DNA of 21,014 nt, from the NCBI GenBank assembly GCA_011763485.2, contig JAANSK020274490.1:1-21014 (forward strand). The letters are read 5' to 3'. Below are positions 1 to 8,796 of this stretch, one piece after another. The DNA is from Isoetes engelmannii. Taxonomy: Eukaryota > Streptophyta > Lycopodiopsida > Isoetales > Isoetaceae. Numbering within the stretch: position 1 is the first letter of the stretch; each line of letters starts with the position of its first letter. Made by a program: the position numbers and the translations under genes. The notes under the pieces were generated by a model. It searched no databases, was not told where the DNA came from, and saw only the letters and a program-made list of their open reading frames with translations.

Positions 1-94
1 CTTAGATTTTATTCCTGCCTTTGCAATTATACTTGTACTTTGTGGCATATTGAATAGAGTTTGACATGCTTCAAAAAAAAAAAAAAAAAAAAAA
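1..94 (+). mobile_element. 3' end of a poly(A)-tailed retroposon
   Basis: The window opens with about 72 bases of AT-rich sequence that ends in an uninterrupted run of 22 A (73-94). A pure A run ending a short non-coding stretch is what a LINE, SINE or processed transcript leaves at its 3' end. Only the tail is in the window, so the family and any target-site duplication cannot be read. A simple A-tract of other origin remains possible. Confidence 0.4.
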
Positions 95-169
95 TGTCCA
101 GTTGGATGCTACCTAGTGGCGTGATGTTAAAAACTCTTCTTCTTCATTAGTCAGTTATTTTCTATCTAG

Positions 170-400
170 TTTTTTGGGTTGCCCGAAGGGCTTACCCTTT
201 GTGTGGTGGGAGGAACTGGGGAATATGCTTGGTATAAGCGAAGTAGACGGCTCAGATTGCAGGGAATGAAGGAATATACTATGAATATTCCTTTTCAATG
301 GAGCTTGATAAGATACACTTTACACCTTCACAGCCGCCGATCTGGACCAAGGATTGGCTTGAGCAAGACGCAGTTAAGGAGGAGTTAGATCCATGCAAGG
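170..400 (+). repeat. Dispersed repeat, copy 1 (inverted partner at 15445-15667)
   Basis: This ~230 bp block aligns by eye at roughly 80% with the reverse complement of 15445-15667. Shared landmarks are the outer end TTTTTTGGGTTGCCC, the words GGGGAATATGCTTGGTAT, GGCTCAGATTGCAGG, AAGATACACT and CACAGCCG, and the inner end GTTAAGGAGGAGTT. The outer end can fold as GGGTtGCCC-gaa-GGGCttACCC. Both copies contain a short open frame with a similar peptide (SRRLRLQ-type here), but gaps are not in multiples of three, so I do not call it a gene. In both copies the inner end leads towards an ATGGCGGA start, so the block may be a promoter/5' leader module or an unclassified transposon terminus. Confidence 0.6.
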
Positions 401-614
401 GAGAAATGTCTTGACACTGCATGCAAAAACTCGCTCTTTCTTAGGGTTCGATAATTTGTTGCAGAGGCATGGCACAAGGATCTGGGCACAAGGATTGGCT
501 TGAGTAAGACGCAGTTAAGGAGGAGTTAGATCCATGCAAGGGAGAAATGTCTTGACACTGCACACAGAAACTCGCTCTTTCTCAGGGTTCGATAATTTGC
601 TGCAGAGGCATGGC
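341..614 (+). repeat. ~141 bp tandem duplication of a 5' leader
   Basis: The stretch beginning TCTGGaCcAAGGATTGGCTT (341) recurs at 481, and the landmarks GGATTGGCTTGAG (351 and 492) and TGCAGAGGCATGGC (460 and 601) are both 141 bases apart. The copies differ at only a handful of positions. The unit ends with the ATG that starts the helicase fragment downstream. The first copy therefore also contains that ATG (469), which runs only a few codons before a stop. This is a duplication of a leader plus initiation codon. Confidence 0.85.
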
Positions 615-945
615 GGATGAGAAGCGATTAAGGACCAGAGTCTTAGATCAGCTACAAAATATCTTAGGTTTATCCAGGTCGGTGCTTGTTTCTTTCATCA
701 TAAACCTTGCGAATAAGGCAGCTTCAACAGCTCAGTTATGCCAACAATTATAAAAAAACGGGTTTCCCTCGAGTATCGCCACTGAAAGATTAGTCAGTGA
801 CGTTTTTGCACAAGTTCCTCATAAAGGTTCTGAGCTTAGTAGCTACAAGAAGGAAGAGAGGGATGTTGTAGCATATGCAAAAAAACAACGTGAATATAAG
901 CTCTTGGATGCAGATGATGAGTTGCAGTATTCTCTCGAGATTTGA
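610..945 (+). pseudogene. N-terminal fragment of a DEAH-box splicing helicase (DEAH1/ESP3, Prp2-like)
   Basis: Read from ATG 610, this gives 111 codons with one internal TAA (751-753, codon 48). The order of motifs matches the N-terminus of plant pre-mRNA-splicing helicase DEAH1/ESP3 as I remember it: a basic start, an LxxxLGxS helix, a short linker ending NGFPSS where the homologue has YGF-SS, then VFAQVPHK (family: IFARVPRK), then a KKQREYKLLDADDE stretch (family: KQKTYALLDADD). The family member is about 1,000 residues with the helicase domains further on. None of those follow here: similarity stops at about 930, and AT-rich sequence and then a LINE come next. It is a captured or duplicated first exon with at least one stop, not a working gene. 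The ATG is supported by the homology and by conservation in the duplicated leader. Confidence 0.75.
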
Positions 946-1069
946 ATTTTTTGGCACTGGAGCCGGATTTGGTACTAATAGCTCCGAGATTCAATTGTCC
1001 TATGTTTTTCTTGGTTAAAATTTGTTTCCTGCATATGGATCTGCACATTAATCAATCTTCTTTTTATAG

Positions 1070-1872
1070 GTAACATCACTAAAATCACTCTCCAGAAAGT
1101 GGCTCACATGGATGAGGACCGGTTGCCGCGGGTAGCCTTAGCAGTGGTACAGGGCCCTCAACGTCTTAAAACCTGCTGGAAAGAGAAGCAGACACAATGG
1201 TTATCCCAATGGAACATCCAGCCGCACAGGTGCGTACGGGTTCGCACAAAGCAGGAACATGAGGAGCTGAAGACCTACCTAGACACCTGCTTCCTTGGCA
1301 AACTCTGGGACATCGAGGCCCTGTCACACGTCAAACTTGGGCACTACAAACAACAGGTTAATCCCACGCTCGCCCGAGGCCCCCAACAGTTCACTTCCCT
1401 CTCGATGAAGAAGCGTAGGTTGATCGCCTCCATCCGCACAGGGGGCCACCACCTCCGCATTGAGACATGGCGATGGACAAATGAGGCACGGGAGACTAGA
1501 ACATGTCGAAGCTGCCGCTAGGATATCATTGAAGATGAACAACATACCTTATAGACCTGCCCCGCTTATGAGCAAATTTGGGAACGGTACCCGTAGTTGG
1601 AGCTATAGAGCCAGGCCCTCCACCTCTTGCTCAACACCAACGCCGTGGGAACTCTTACATCAGGAAGTGTTGGACGAATGGCAATGGCTTTGTCTGGGTC
1701 ACTCGTGATGCTCTGACTTTGTATGCCAGCATGACCATTACAGCCACGGTTTTTCCCATGTGGTTTTTTCATCCGGGCCGTAATGGGCATGCTGCTCCTC
1801 TTGTACAGGTCCCATAGGCCAATTGGCCTCTGTGGACGATAAAAAAGTTATCTTATCTTATCTTATCTTATC
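1070..1872 (+). mobile_element. LINE 3' end: ORF2 C-terminus, UTR and TTATC tail
   Basis: The frame from about 1070 encodes the C-terminal part of a non-LTR retrotransposon ORF2. It has a RLxASIRTGGHHLRIETxRW block (about 1415-1475), a CRSC pair (1507-1518) and, after an in-frame TAG at 1519, the continuation EDEQH...TCPAYEQIW. This is the R-L-x-x-I-R-T-G...C-x-x-C...H...C signature that closes many plant and animal LINE proteins. Further stops (TAG 1558, TAG 1603) follow in the same frame, so it is inactive. The reverse transcriptase core is missing, as expected from 5' truncation. The non-coding 3' end has a perfect 14-base palindrome AGGCCAATTGGCCT (1816-1829) and finishes in five TTATC units (1848-1872). 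A short tandem repeat tail instead of poly(A) is known for several LINE clades. I could not find a target duplication. Confidence 0.75.
1848..1872 (+). repeat. (TTATC)5 microsatellite at the LINE end
   Basis: Five uninterrupted copies of TTATC lie directly after GATAAAAAAG. The position, immediately after the LINE coding remnant and its short UTR, makes it the element's own tail rather than an independent microsatellite. Confidence 0.9.
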
Positions 1873-2839
1873 CAAAACTGATAACCAAGGTACCACCTGG
1901 CATTGGAATAAAAATCGAATTGGGAACTTCCTTTAGGATATGAATCCTCTGGCTAGTAGAATTTCTTTAAAAGGCAGTTTTTCCATTTGCCCATTTGCCA
2001 ATACAAAATGTATAATCTTAAGAAAATTCGTTGGGTGTCGTGTTGGTGTAAATATAACGTGTTTTCTTCTAATTTAACGACAACCTCCTTACACAAGATC
2101 ACCTTGAAGAAACTCTCGAAGTTTGTTAATGATCTTAAGTTGGATGGAGCAGTTGCATGGGTCAGTAATTCATTAATGCAGGTCCAAATAGAAGTGATTT
2201 CAGCAGCTAAAGGTCTCCCGAAACCTTCAACTAAATGGAACAATAAATTGTCTAGAATATTTACAGGTTATTTGCTTCTAGGTGAATAAAATGGAGGAGC
2301 ACGTTGGGTTAACTCCGATAGTAGACCAATTTACATGTAATTTTTATCTATAATTGAAAGCCAAATGTCTTTAAAGATCCATACATGAAGAACAATTCTC
2401 CATCATAGTAGGCCCTTGGAACTTTTCTATGCATAATGGGAAAGAAATAAATAAATGAGTGTTTATGTGGCCACAACACCTAGGACAATGAGGGGTTCTT
2501 AAGATTCCCCTTCCATCACCAATATAATCCACATTAAACTAGCTCAAGGTGGATGTTTATTAGTGCCATGAAGTTTGATTAAACTTGTTATACCTTAAAC
2601 AATGTGCTCAATCCAACTTGCTTACACACAACCCCATACAACTTTGAACTTTATGTAGTCTACCCTTTTGGCAGTGAAGGAAGGTTGTTTTTTATCTCAT
2701 GTTAAACAACCAAATGTTATCTTTGATAGATTTCTAACTTTTGTTGGGTGTAACTAAAGGTCTAGAAACAAACACTAACCACTTCTTTCTGTTCATATTA
2801 GTCTTTAAGTTATGTCCGAAGAAAAGCCCAACAAAGCTA
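1873..2839. other. Gene-free stretch with one unassigned open frame
   Basis: AT-rich sequence. On the plus strand 1987-2289 is open for 100 codons, with a plausible-looking stretch of basic and helical residues (KKLSKFVNDLKLDG...) and a KGLPKPSTKW segment. I do not recognise a family, and the same bases are also open on the minus strand (1953-2243). It may be a decayed repeat-derived frame. Nothing else in this stretch is supported. Confidence 0.35.
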
Positions 2840-3180
2840 GATACTTTTTCTAGTAGAAACAGGAAGGGTAAATGACGTGCCTCCTAGTGAGAGATTTTGT
2901 CTAGGATGCCTTGATGCAGTAGTAGAAACTGAGCAGCATGTGTTCTTGGTATGTAGTTCATATCTTAGAGAGGTGTGGTCAGAAGGAGCTGATATTATAG
3001 ACTTGTTTAATCTCATGCAACATTTTGACACAGAAGGTATTATAGCTTGAGTGCATATGGCTAAGATTATGTATTGTTTTTGCCATACAGGCCGGGGGCC
3101 CTAAAATGGCTTCATTAATACTAATATTAATTAATTTCATTGGCGGGGCACGTTTCCAGTATTGAATTGAAAAAAAAAAA
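2840..3180 (+). mobile_element. Second LINE remnant (ORF2 C-terminus with A-rich end)
   Basis: The plus frame around 2843-3047 carries the same kind of LINE terminal signature as the first element: VETGRVNDVPPSERFC, then GC, then VETEQHVFLVCSSY, which is the GR...R-x-C-x-x-C...E-x-E-H-x-F...C-x-x-Y pattern. It ends at a TGA-containing AT-rich UTR and an A11 run (3170-3180). Sequence upstream of 2840 does not continue the frame, so this is a short 5'-truncated, old copy. It is clearly a different family from the element at 1070-1872, because the residues around the cysteines differ and the tail is A-rich. Confidence 0.65.
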
Positions 3181-3511
3181 TATATGCATAAAGGATGCTT
3201 TTAAAAAGATCTATACACAAATGGTTGCATCCATCCATCCATCCTTTTTCTTCTTCCATTATAGTTTTTACAAATTAATACATGTATATGATGGGATAGA
3301 GAATTCATGAACTACTTGAAATAACACATCGCTTTCCTTTCATTCATATCACAAGAAGATTACAAGGAATAATGATAGCATAAATTGAAACAAAACTTTT
3401 GGATACAAAATTCTTCGAATTCCACTAATGACACAATAATATTAATAAAATATAATATTAAACAAGAAATCTAACATTTTAAACATGTTATAGCATCAGA
3501 TGTAGTGGACA
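3181..3511. other. AT-rich downstream region of the GH17 gene
   Basis: This stretch lies downstream of the minus-strand glucanase and must hold its 3' UTR and polyadenylation site. I see no canonical AATAAA on the minus strand close to the stop. It contains three CATC units (about 3228-3242) and no other gene. Confidence 0.4.
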
Positions 3512-3538
3512 TTATAAATTGTAGTGGATATTATAAAT
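3501..3538. repeat. 19 bp tandem duplication across the GH17 stop codon
   Basis: TGTAGTGGACATTATAAAT (3501-3519) is followed at once by TGTAGTGGATATTATAAAT (3520-3538). They differ at one base. On the minus strand the upstream unit encodes the final residues of the glucanase, and the stop codon (3512-3514) falls inside the downstream unit. The duplication therefore shapes the protein's extreme C-terminus. Confidence 0.9.
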
Positions 3539-4543
3539 AGGCTTGCCGTTAGGGTGTAACAATCCCCAATACTTCTCTATTGGTTGCCCTCCCTTCAAGT
3601 TCTCATTAAACAAGGAAAAAATGAACATGGGCACTGCATAATGAGGCTTTCTAGGAGTACCTTGACCTTTGCGCAGTTTATGAATTAGCCTTTGATTGTA
3701 AATTTCTGCGTTTTCCTTTGTAGCATATATGCTACCAGCAGAGGGCCAACCAGTCTCCGTGACCACAATCTTCATATCATTATAGCCTAGTTTCTCAACA
3801 GCAGCATGAAAAGAATCAATCATGGCATCTAAGATACTGATGTAAGAATACTTACCATCATGAATAATTGGTTTTGGATTTTTCAAAAGAGCAAACTCTA
3901 GAGGGATTTGCTGAGGATTTGAACTATAAGCATAATAAGGATAAATATTGACACAAAGGACAGAATTGGTCTCATGTATGAATCTTACTAGTGGGGTAAG
4001 AACATGTGCTTGATCTCTCCTGAAAGTGCCATGTGAAGGAGGGCTAGAGGCTTCCAAGGCATCTCCAGCAAGGGGTGTGGATACCATTATATGATGGTAA
4101 CCATGTCTATCCAAGGCAGCCCTCAGATTCCTCATCGCTGGAACAAGGTCATCTTGGTCTTCACCTTGGTTCCAGGAACCAAGGACTTCATTTCCAACTA
4201 GCACAGCTTGAATATGTGTGGAGGGATAGTAGGGGGCAATGTTGTGCAGAACCCATTGATCTGCGTACCAGTCAACTTGAGCAAGGGGGTAAATCTCGCG
4301 GTCAGCCGCAGAGATCCATAGTGGGATGCCACTATTTTTGAAAGCACGAATGGTGGAGGCATTGGAGTTGAAAATTCTAGCCATGTCCACATGCATAGAC
4401 TTGAGTAAGTTCACAACATGGGTAGGAGGAGGCAAGTTGTTGGCGATTTGTCCATAATCCACACCAAAAGTTTGCAGCCCAAAACCCATCTCCAAATTCA
4501 ACAGAAATAGGGCGCAAAATAGAGCCAAAGCAAGCTTCGCCAT
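3512..4543 (-). CDS. Glucan endo-1,3-beta-glucosidase (glycoside hydrolase family 17), secreted
   Basis: A complete 343-residue protein. Residues 1-24 form a signal peptide (MAKLALALFCALFLL core), and the mature enzyme begins near FGVDYGQIANNLP, the usual start of plant GH17 enzymes. The catalytic pair is visible: acid/base Glu119 in VLVGNEV and nucleophile Glu263 in VVTETGWPSAG. The family block FSLFNENLKGG...YWGLLHPNGKPIY closes the fold. These enzymes hydrolyse internal beta-1,3 bonds in callose and similar glucans in the cell wall or apoplast, in development and defence. There is no X8/CBM43 domain or GPI-anchor tail, so it is the simple catalytic-domain class at normal length. The frame is open upstream to another ATG at 4645, but the extra 34 residues are not signal-like, so 4543 is preferred. 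No intron is seen, although many plant relatives have one in the signal-peptide region. The exact substrate and expression cannot be read. Confidence 0.93.
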   Translation of the reverse strand: MAKLALALFCALFLLNLEMGFGLQTFGVDYGQIANNLPPPTHVVNLLKSMHVDMARIFNSNASTIRAFKNSGIPLWISAADREIYPLAQVDWYADQWVLHNIAPYYPSTHIQAVLVGNEVLGSWNQGEDQDDLVPAMRNLRAALDRHGYHHIMVSTPLAGDALEASSPPSHGTFRRDQAHVLTPLVRFIHETNSVLCVNIYPYYAYSSNPQQIPLEFALLKNPKPIIHDGKYSYISILDAMIDSFHAAVEKLGYNDMKIVVTETGWPSAGSIYATKENAEIYNQRLIHKLRKGQGTPRKPHYAVPMFIFSLFNENLKGGQPIEKYWGLLHPNGKPIYNIHYNL

Positions 4544-4992
4544 TGTTGCTCGATGCCGATAGATCAAATTGTTCTTGACTAGATTGTTGTTTGATATCTG
4601 GGGCAGATTTAAAGGATGAAAAAAAGGGAAGAAAAGGGCATCCATGAATGAAGAAGGCCGGAATTAGCTCCATTCCCATGTTCATTTTCTGCAAATAGCT
4701 TAGCTACAATCTTTGCGACAACGAAAAAAGGTTCTTCATTTTGTAAAAATAGTCAAGGTTATTTCGACATTGTCGACCCAGCAGAGTGGTATGAAGGGCT
4801 GATGCTCAAATTCGACCGTGGGCTTTGCTGCGTAAGCTTCTAATCGTAAACTTGACCAAGTAAAGACTGTTGTTTATTCCTAACTTAAATTTGTTTGGAA
4901 CAACCAAGCTCTGTTCGAGTATGATCAAAGCAGTTAATTCCAGCACTATTGCAAGTGATTTGGGTCAAAGGCTGGGCTTCAAATTCCTTTGT

Positions 4993-5034
4993 GTTGGAGT
5001 TTGGTTCCTTCTTGTTGGAGTTTGGTTCCTTCCA
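4993..5034 (+). repeat. 21 bp tandem duplication
   Basis: GTTGGAGTTTGGTTCCTTCTT at 4993-5013 is repeated at 5014-5034, differing only in the last two bases. It is a simple local duplication in non-coding sequence. Confidence 0.85.
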
Positions 5035-5824
5035 CGTCCTTTATACAATATTTCCTTGGTTTAACAGCTCAGGTATGCCATAATTCTTCTGTTATTTATT
5101 TATGTTGTGCTGATGTTGAGAAGATTCATGGCATCTCTTACTAAACGAAATGTCAAGAAAAACTGTTATCACAAAATGATATTACATGATAACAAGTTAC
5201 AAACTGTTGCTACCATGCTGTCTAGTAATGTCCAGTAACTTAGTGAGAATAGTACTCATCAAATAGAAGGTTTTGATTGCCATGTTGGTCTTTGCATCCA
5301 AACAGATTAGTTAAGCGTTTCAATATTAGTCAGTCAACTAGCATGTTCATAGCAGGCTAGGTTATCTAAAATCTCATATGTCTGTCAGTATGCTTTAAAA
5401 CTTAGGAAATGGTACGGTCATTGATGTTATTTTCCGTGATTTCCACTTTTTGAAATGGTGATAAAACGCATACCTACATTGGATCAGGAACAAGCGACCA
5501 TAATTTAAAGCATGGTTGGCAGAGATGAAAAAGATAACATATTTGGTGGATCATTTTATCCAGCTTGTGCAGCAAATTTTATAATTGCAACCCGAATTTA
5601 GCATGCTTCTTTAATGCAGTAATTTCTGGAACCCAGAGATTCCCGGATGTGATCCTGTGCATATTGTTATCAACATTGGCTGTCGAGCACGTTTATCTTC
5701 CAGTAACTTCATTAAATTTGTCTAAGAAATTTACAAAAATGATAAGAAAGAAGTGCTAGAAGCCAAACCCACAAATTTAACGAAAGTGGCTGTATGTTAC
5801 TCACTCCCGTTTTAGATACTTCCT

Positions 5825-5870
5825 GACATAATGATTTTAGACGTGGTGACATAATGATTTTAGACGTGGT
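5825..5870 (+). repeat. 23 bp tandem duplication with a partial third unit
   Basis: The 23-base unit starting GACATAATGATTTTAGACG occurs at 5825-5847 and again at 5848-5870, ending each time in TGGT. A partial third unit (GAGTTTAGACGTG) follows immediately. No function is apparent. Confidence 0.85.
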
Positions 5871-6198
5871 GAGTTTAGACGTGCTTAGTGATACAATATG
5901 ATCATTGTTGTGGACCTTTGAGAAGTATCTAAGCTTAGATCTAAGCTGGCAACAAGCAGCCAGGCATTGACTTAGTTTACAGGTATATTGTACCGCGAGA
6001 CATTGACTTTTCGTCGAATCTGATTGCAAGCTCGAACATGATCTGTAGCTGACAACAAATTTCTGCATCTGATAAAAAAGGGAAGTTCTAGGGCATGTTT
6101 CGCTGGTTGCTCAGCAAGATTTTTTTTCTACAATTATTTAACACAAAATCTGTATCTATCTGCATAACATGTATATATTATAGCAACACAAAAGTCGA

Positions 6199-6351
6199 AG
6201 ACCAGAGCAATTGCAAAAGCAAGCCATGAAGCGAGCCATTAAGGAGAGGCAGAGGGAAAAAAATACCTTCTACTCTCAAGGAGTCAACAACATCGACCGG
6301 GGATTCAAGGTAGACGATTTGTATGTCAGCCTAGGAAGCGCTAGTAAATGA
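6199..6351 (+). other. Short coding-like frame, unrecognised
   Basis: From about 6199 the plus strand is open for some 50 codons to TGA 6349-6351, with an ATG at 6226 that would give 41 residues. The composition is coding-like: a highly charged helix (KRAIKERQREK) and then a mixed segment (YSQGVNNIDRGFKVDDLYV). I cannot place it in a family. It may be an isolated exon or a fragment of a decayed gene. No splice sites are certain. Confidence 0.25.
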
Positions 6352-6440
6352 CTTCAACTACCATGACTTCAAAGAGTTCCTTAATCAAAAGAGCAATTTC
6401 AAATGGCATCTCTTTGCTTAGTTTCTGAAAAACTATCAGG

Positions 6441-7291
6441 TGGTTCTGATACCAGATCATTAGACACAGGAAGTAGATTGCATTGATAGAATAAAAGGAT
6501 CAGGAGCATCATGGTCCGATAAGAAGCAAAGGACCTTCTACCTAGTCCAAGTCGGAATATGGCAATCTCCCATAACATACTGACAGGTATGCTAGGTTCT
6601 AACAACTTTAAACTTGACCGTACTTGTTGGATTAAATGCAAGATCTGGTGGACATGGCACATACCAGATCTCACTGATGTTACTAACAAGGTTTTCTCTG
6701 CCGACATTACATTTCATTCCAGGTACATTATCAATCCAATCCAGCTTACAATATCCATTTATGCTGGCAACACTTAATTATTCCATTGTGCAGCAGAGAA
6801 AGTACATTAGCAATTACGATGCCTCATTTGGAAGTGTATCTTCCAAAAAATTTCTTCAAGGGTCCTAAATCTGTCATTTTGAACTTATTGCTTAGGACTG
6901 CCTTGCATTGATTTAGAATTTCAATATAATTGGCCACCATTATATTATCATCTTCATATAAGGCTATTATGCAGAAATAATTACCGTTTCTATGTATGTA
7001 CAGATTCCCATCATTTGCTAGCTTGACAAAACCTTGCTCCTTCAGAAAGGAATCTATACATAGGTACTATTGACTTGGTGACTGTTTGAGCCTGTATACA
7101 ACCTTCTTAAGCTTCCACACCATGTCTCCTTCTACTTCAAAGCCCTGAGCTTGCTGCATATATATCTCTTCATCCAAATTAGCATTCAAAAAAGCAATAT
7201 TTACATCCATGTGATGAATTCCAAGATCTAAAGCATTAGCAAAAGCAAACATCATTCTTAAGCTAGTTAATTTCACAATAGGTGATTTCAT
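6441..7291 (-). mobile_element. Ty1/copia LTR-retrotransposon fossil (reverse transcriptase piece and LTR-like end)
   Basis: On the minus strand about 6830-7291 encodes part of a copia-type reverse transcriptase, recognisable from the HHMDVNIAFLNANLDEEIYM block followed by a QAQGFEV...VWKLKKVVYRLKQSP block, which is diagnostic of Ty1/copia. The remainder of pol, and gag, are absent here. Further along the minus strand, about 6604 to 6455 resembles a short LTR beginning TGTTAGAACC, and it is followed by TGGTATCAGAACC (6454-6442), close to the usual tRNA-Met primer site. That order is not the order of one intact element, so two partial copies or a rearrangement are likely. The fossil is broken in several places and is old. 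The gypsy remnant abuts it at about 7300. Confidence 0.7.
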
Positions 7292-7299
7292 GGAGTAGT

Positions 7300-8550
7300 C
7301 TTGATGCTAAGGACAACATCATTTTTAAGGGAAGGGAAATGTGACCTTCTAGGTATTTGTACGAGTATAAATACATGACACGTCACAATGAATAATTAAG
7401 AATACGTAAGTACTATTAGTTATTCATTCAGGATAATTAGCTTTGTTAATTTGCCACTTAAAAATATTAAACATTTGAATAGTTAATTAATTAACTAAGA
7501 CTTCATTACTTAGTTAATAAATTAGAAATAGAAGGACACCTAGCCAAATTTGATTGGCCAGAGGGAAACTGCTAATTTTAGTCCTAATCAAATTGGGGCT
7601 TCTTCCCCAATTTGCCCCAAATCGATTTGGGGAAGAGGAACAGTTGGAGGAGGAGCAACAGCTTGTTCAACCAAGAAGAAGATGGAGAGCCTTCGTGATA
7701 ACGGTTCTAGCCAGGATACCGATCAATAGGATTAGTTAGCTTGACTTTCTAGATAGGAATTGACACTTGGTTGCTTAGATGGATGATTACTTCTCATGTT
7801 GTTGAGCAATTGAGGTTATGAATGAATTAATGGTAGTTCTTTGTTGTACCTCTTGCGCTTGTGGGATTAAGGGAGGCTAGAGACCTAAAAGAGCCTCTAA
7901 ATTGTAGTAAATGCTCTAAGGTACAAACTCGTAAATCCCAATAAATGCTATCTGTGCATAGAGACCACCTGGCTGTAGATGTTCTGATGTGATTGAGCAC
8001 CAGACAACAGACCTAATGGTGAAATGGATCCAACTGTGATTGGCTATCCTTTTGGTGTGCTATGCTTATCGTCGGTCACTGAGTGTGGGCTGGGTATGGG
8101 TCTAACACCCGCTAGGTCAGATGGACTCGATAGGTGCGAATGAGCTCGACCTATGGATTTTGGGGGGGTTAAGTCGGGTACGGGTGTGGTTCGCCTGAGG
8201 GGGGGCCACATTCTCTAGCCACACATAGAGTCATTATGCTCCTGGAGGGGACTTGTCTCTTTCCTGCCTCATCGGACCGGGGAGATGCAAGCTATAGTAG
8301 GTCTCATAGGTTGATTCCATGGGACTTACGTCTCCGGCGGAAGGCTACAATCACGTTATAGCGTGTCAGCCTATCTACAAAGTATGCATAGGAGGAGCGG
8401 ATGGAGCGGACTACCTTAGCCAATATTATATGTCAGCCAACACCATTGTCATGATTCCGTCTGTTACTATCTTGAGGCCCTGACCATCAGTCAACCACCT
8501 TGAGTCTGAGCCCGGGGTAGAACCCTCATTTCTGATGCATTGTATGTGTT
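7300..8550 (+). mobile_element. Ty3/gypsy-type fossil: pol end, polypurine tract and LTR
   Basis: At 7303-7339 the plus strand reads like the last codons of a gypsy polyprotein running into the purine tract AAGGGAAGGGAAA, with TGTGACC beginning directly after it (about 7339). A purine tract abutting TG is the normal 3' LTR junction. The following ~1.2 kb is non-coding, first AT-rich and then GC-richer, with no protein frame, consistent with a long LTR. I could not locate its far CA end or a matching 5' LTR, so the right border is approximate. It is a fragment and looks old. Confidence 0.5.
7591..7632. repeat. Two adjacent palindromes inside the gypsy LTR region
   Basis: AATTGGGG (7591-7598) pairs with CCCCAATT (7605-7612) around the loop CTTCTT. 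Two bases later CCCCAAATCGATTTGGGG (7615-7632) is a perfect 18-base palindrome. The middle CCCC arms can also pair with either GGGG arm, so the two hairpins are interchangeable. Confidence 0.85.
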
Positions 8551-8796
8551 ATGTTGATGGATGTCGATGTTCGTACTAATGATGGATGGGCCACCCTTCG
8601 TGGTGGTATATTATTTATGTGTGTTGATGCCAGTACTAAGATGTATGCGCACTTCTGCTATATAGGATATCCCAGTGGAGGAATGGGGCCAATGACACCT
8701 CCATGTCCTTCACTCGGTCACTTGACCATCACAAATGTTCCGAGTCAGAGGGAGGGCCTTTCCTGGTGATAGTGTTGCCGGGAAAGGGGATTTCCT
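8551..8796. other. Unassigned stretch before the coiled-coil frame
   Basis: A 72-codon plus-strand frame (8551-8769) lies here with no recognisable similarity. It may be the tail of the long LTR or the 5' flank of the next frame. Confidence 0.25.

Larger units (their letters stand above)
4544..6198. other. Long gene-free AT-rich region upstream of the GH17 gene
   Basis: The proximal part (about 4544-4900) must contain the GH17 promoter and leader, but no clear TATA box or initiator stands out to me. The rest is AT-rich with short open frames on both strands and no recognisable protein similarity. Two short tandem repeats (4993-5034 and 5825-5870) are listed separately. Around 5930-5941 lies a 12-base palindrome, TCTAAGCTTAGA. 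Confidence 0.4.

Noticed and set aside
165-200. Helitron 3' end: on the minus strand a hairpin followed by AAAAAACTAG
   Set aside because: A hairpin plus CTAG is Helitron-like, but the base after CTAG is A rather than T, and the second copy of the repeat (15445-15667) lacks CTRR at the same place. No 5' TC end was found.
4075-4694. Open frames on both strands inside the GH17 gene
   Set aside because: They are other-frame shadows of a well-supported coding sequence.
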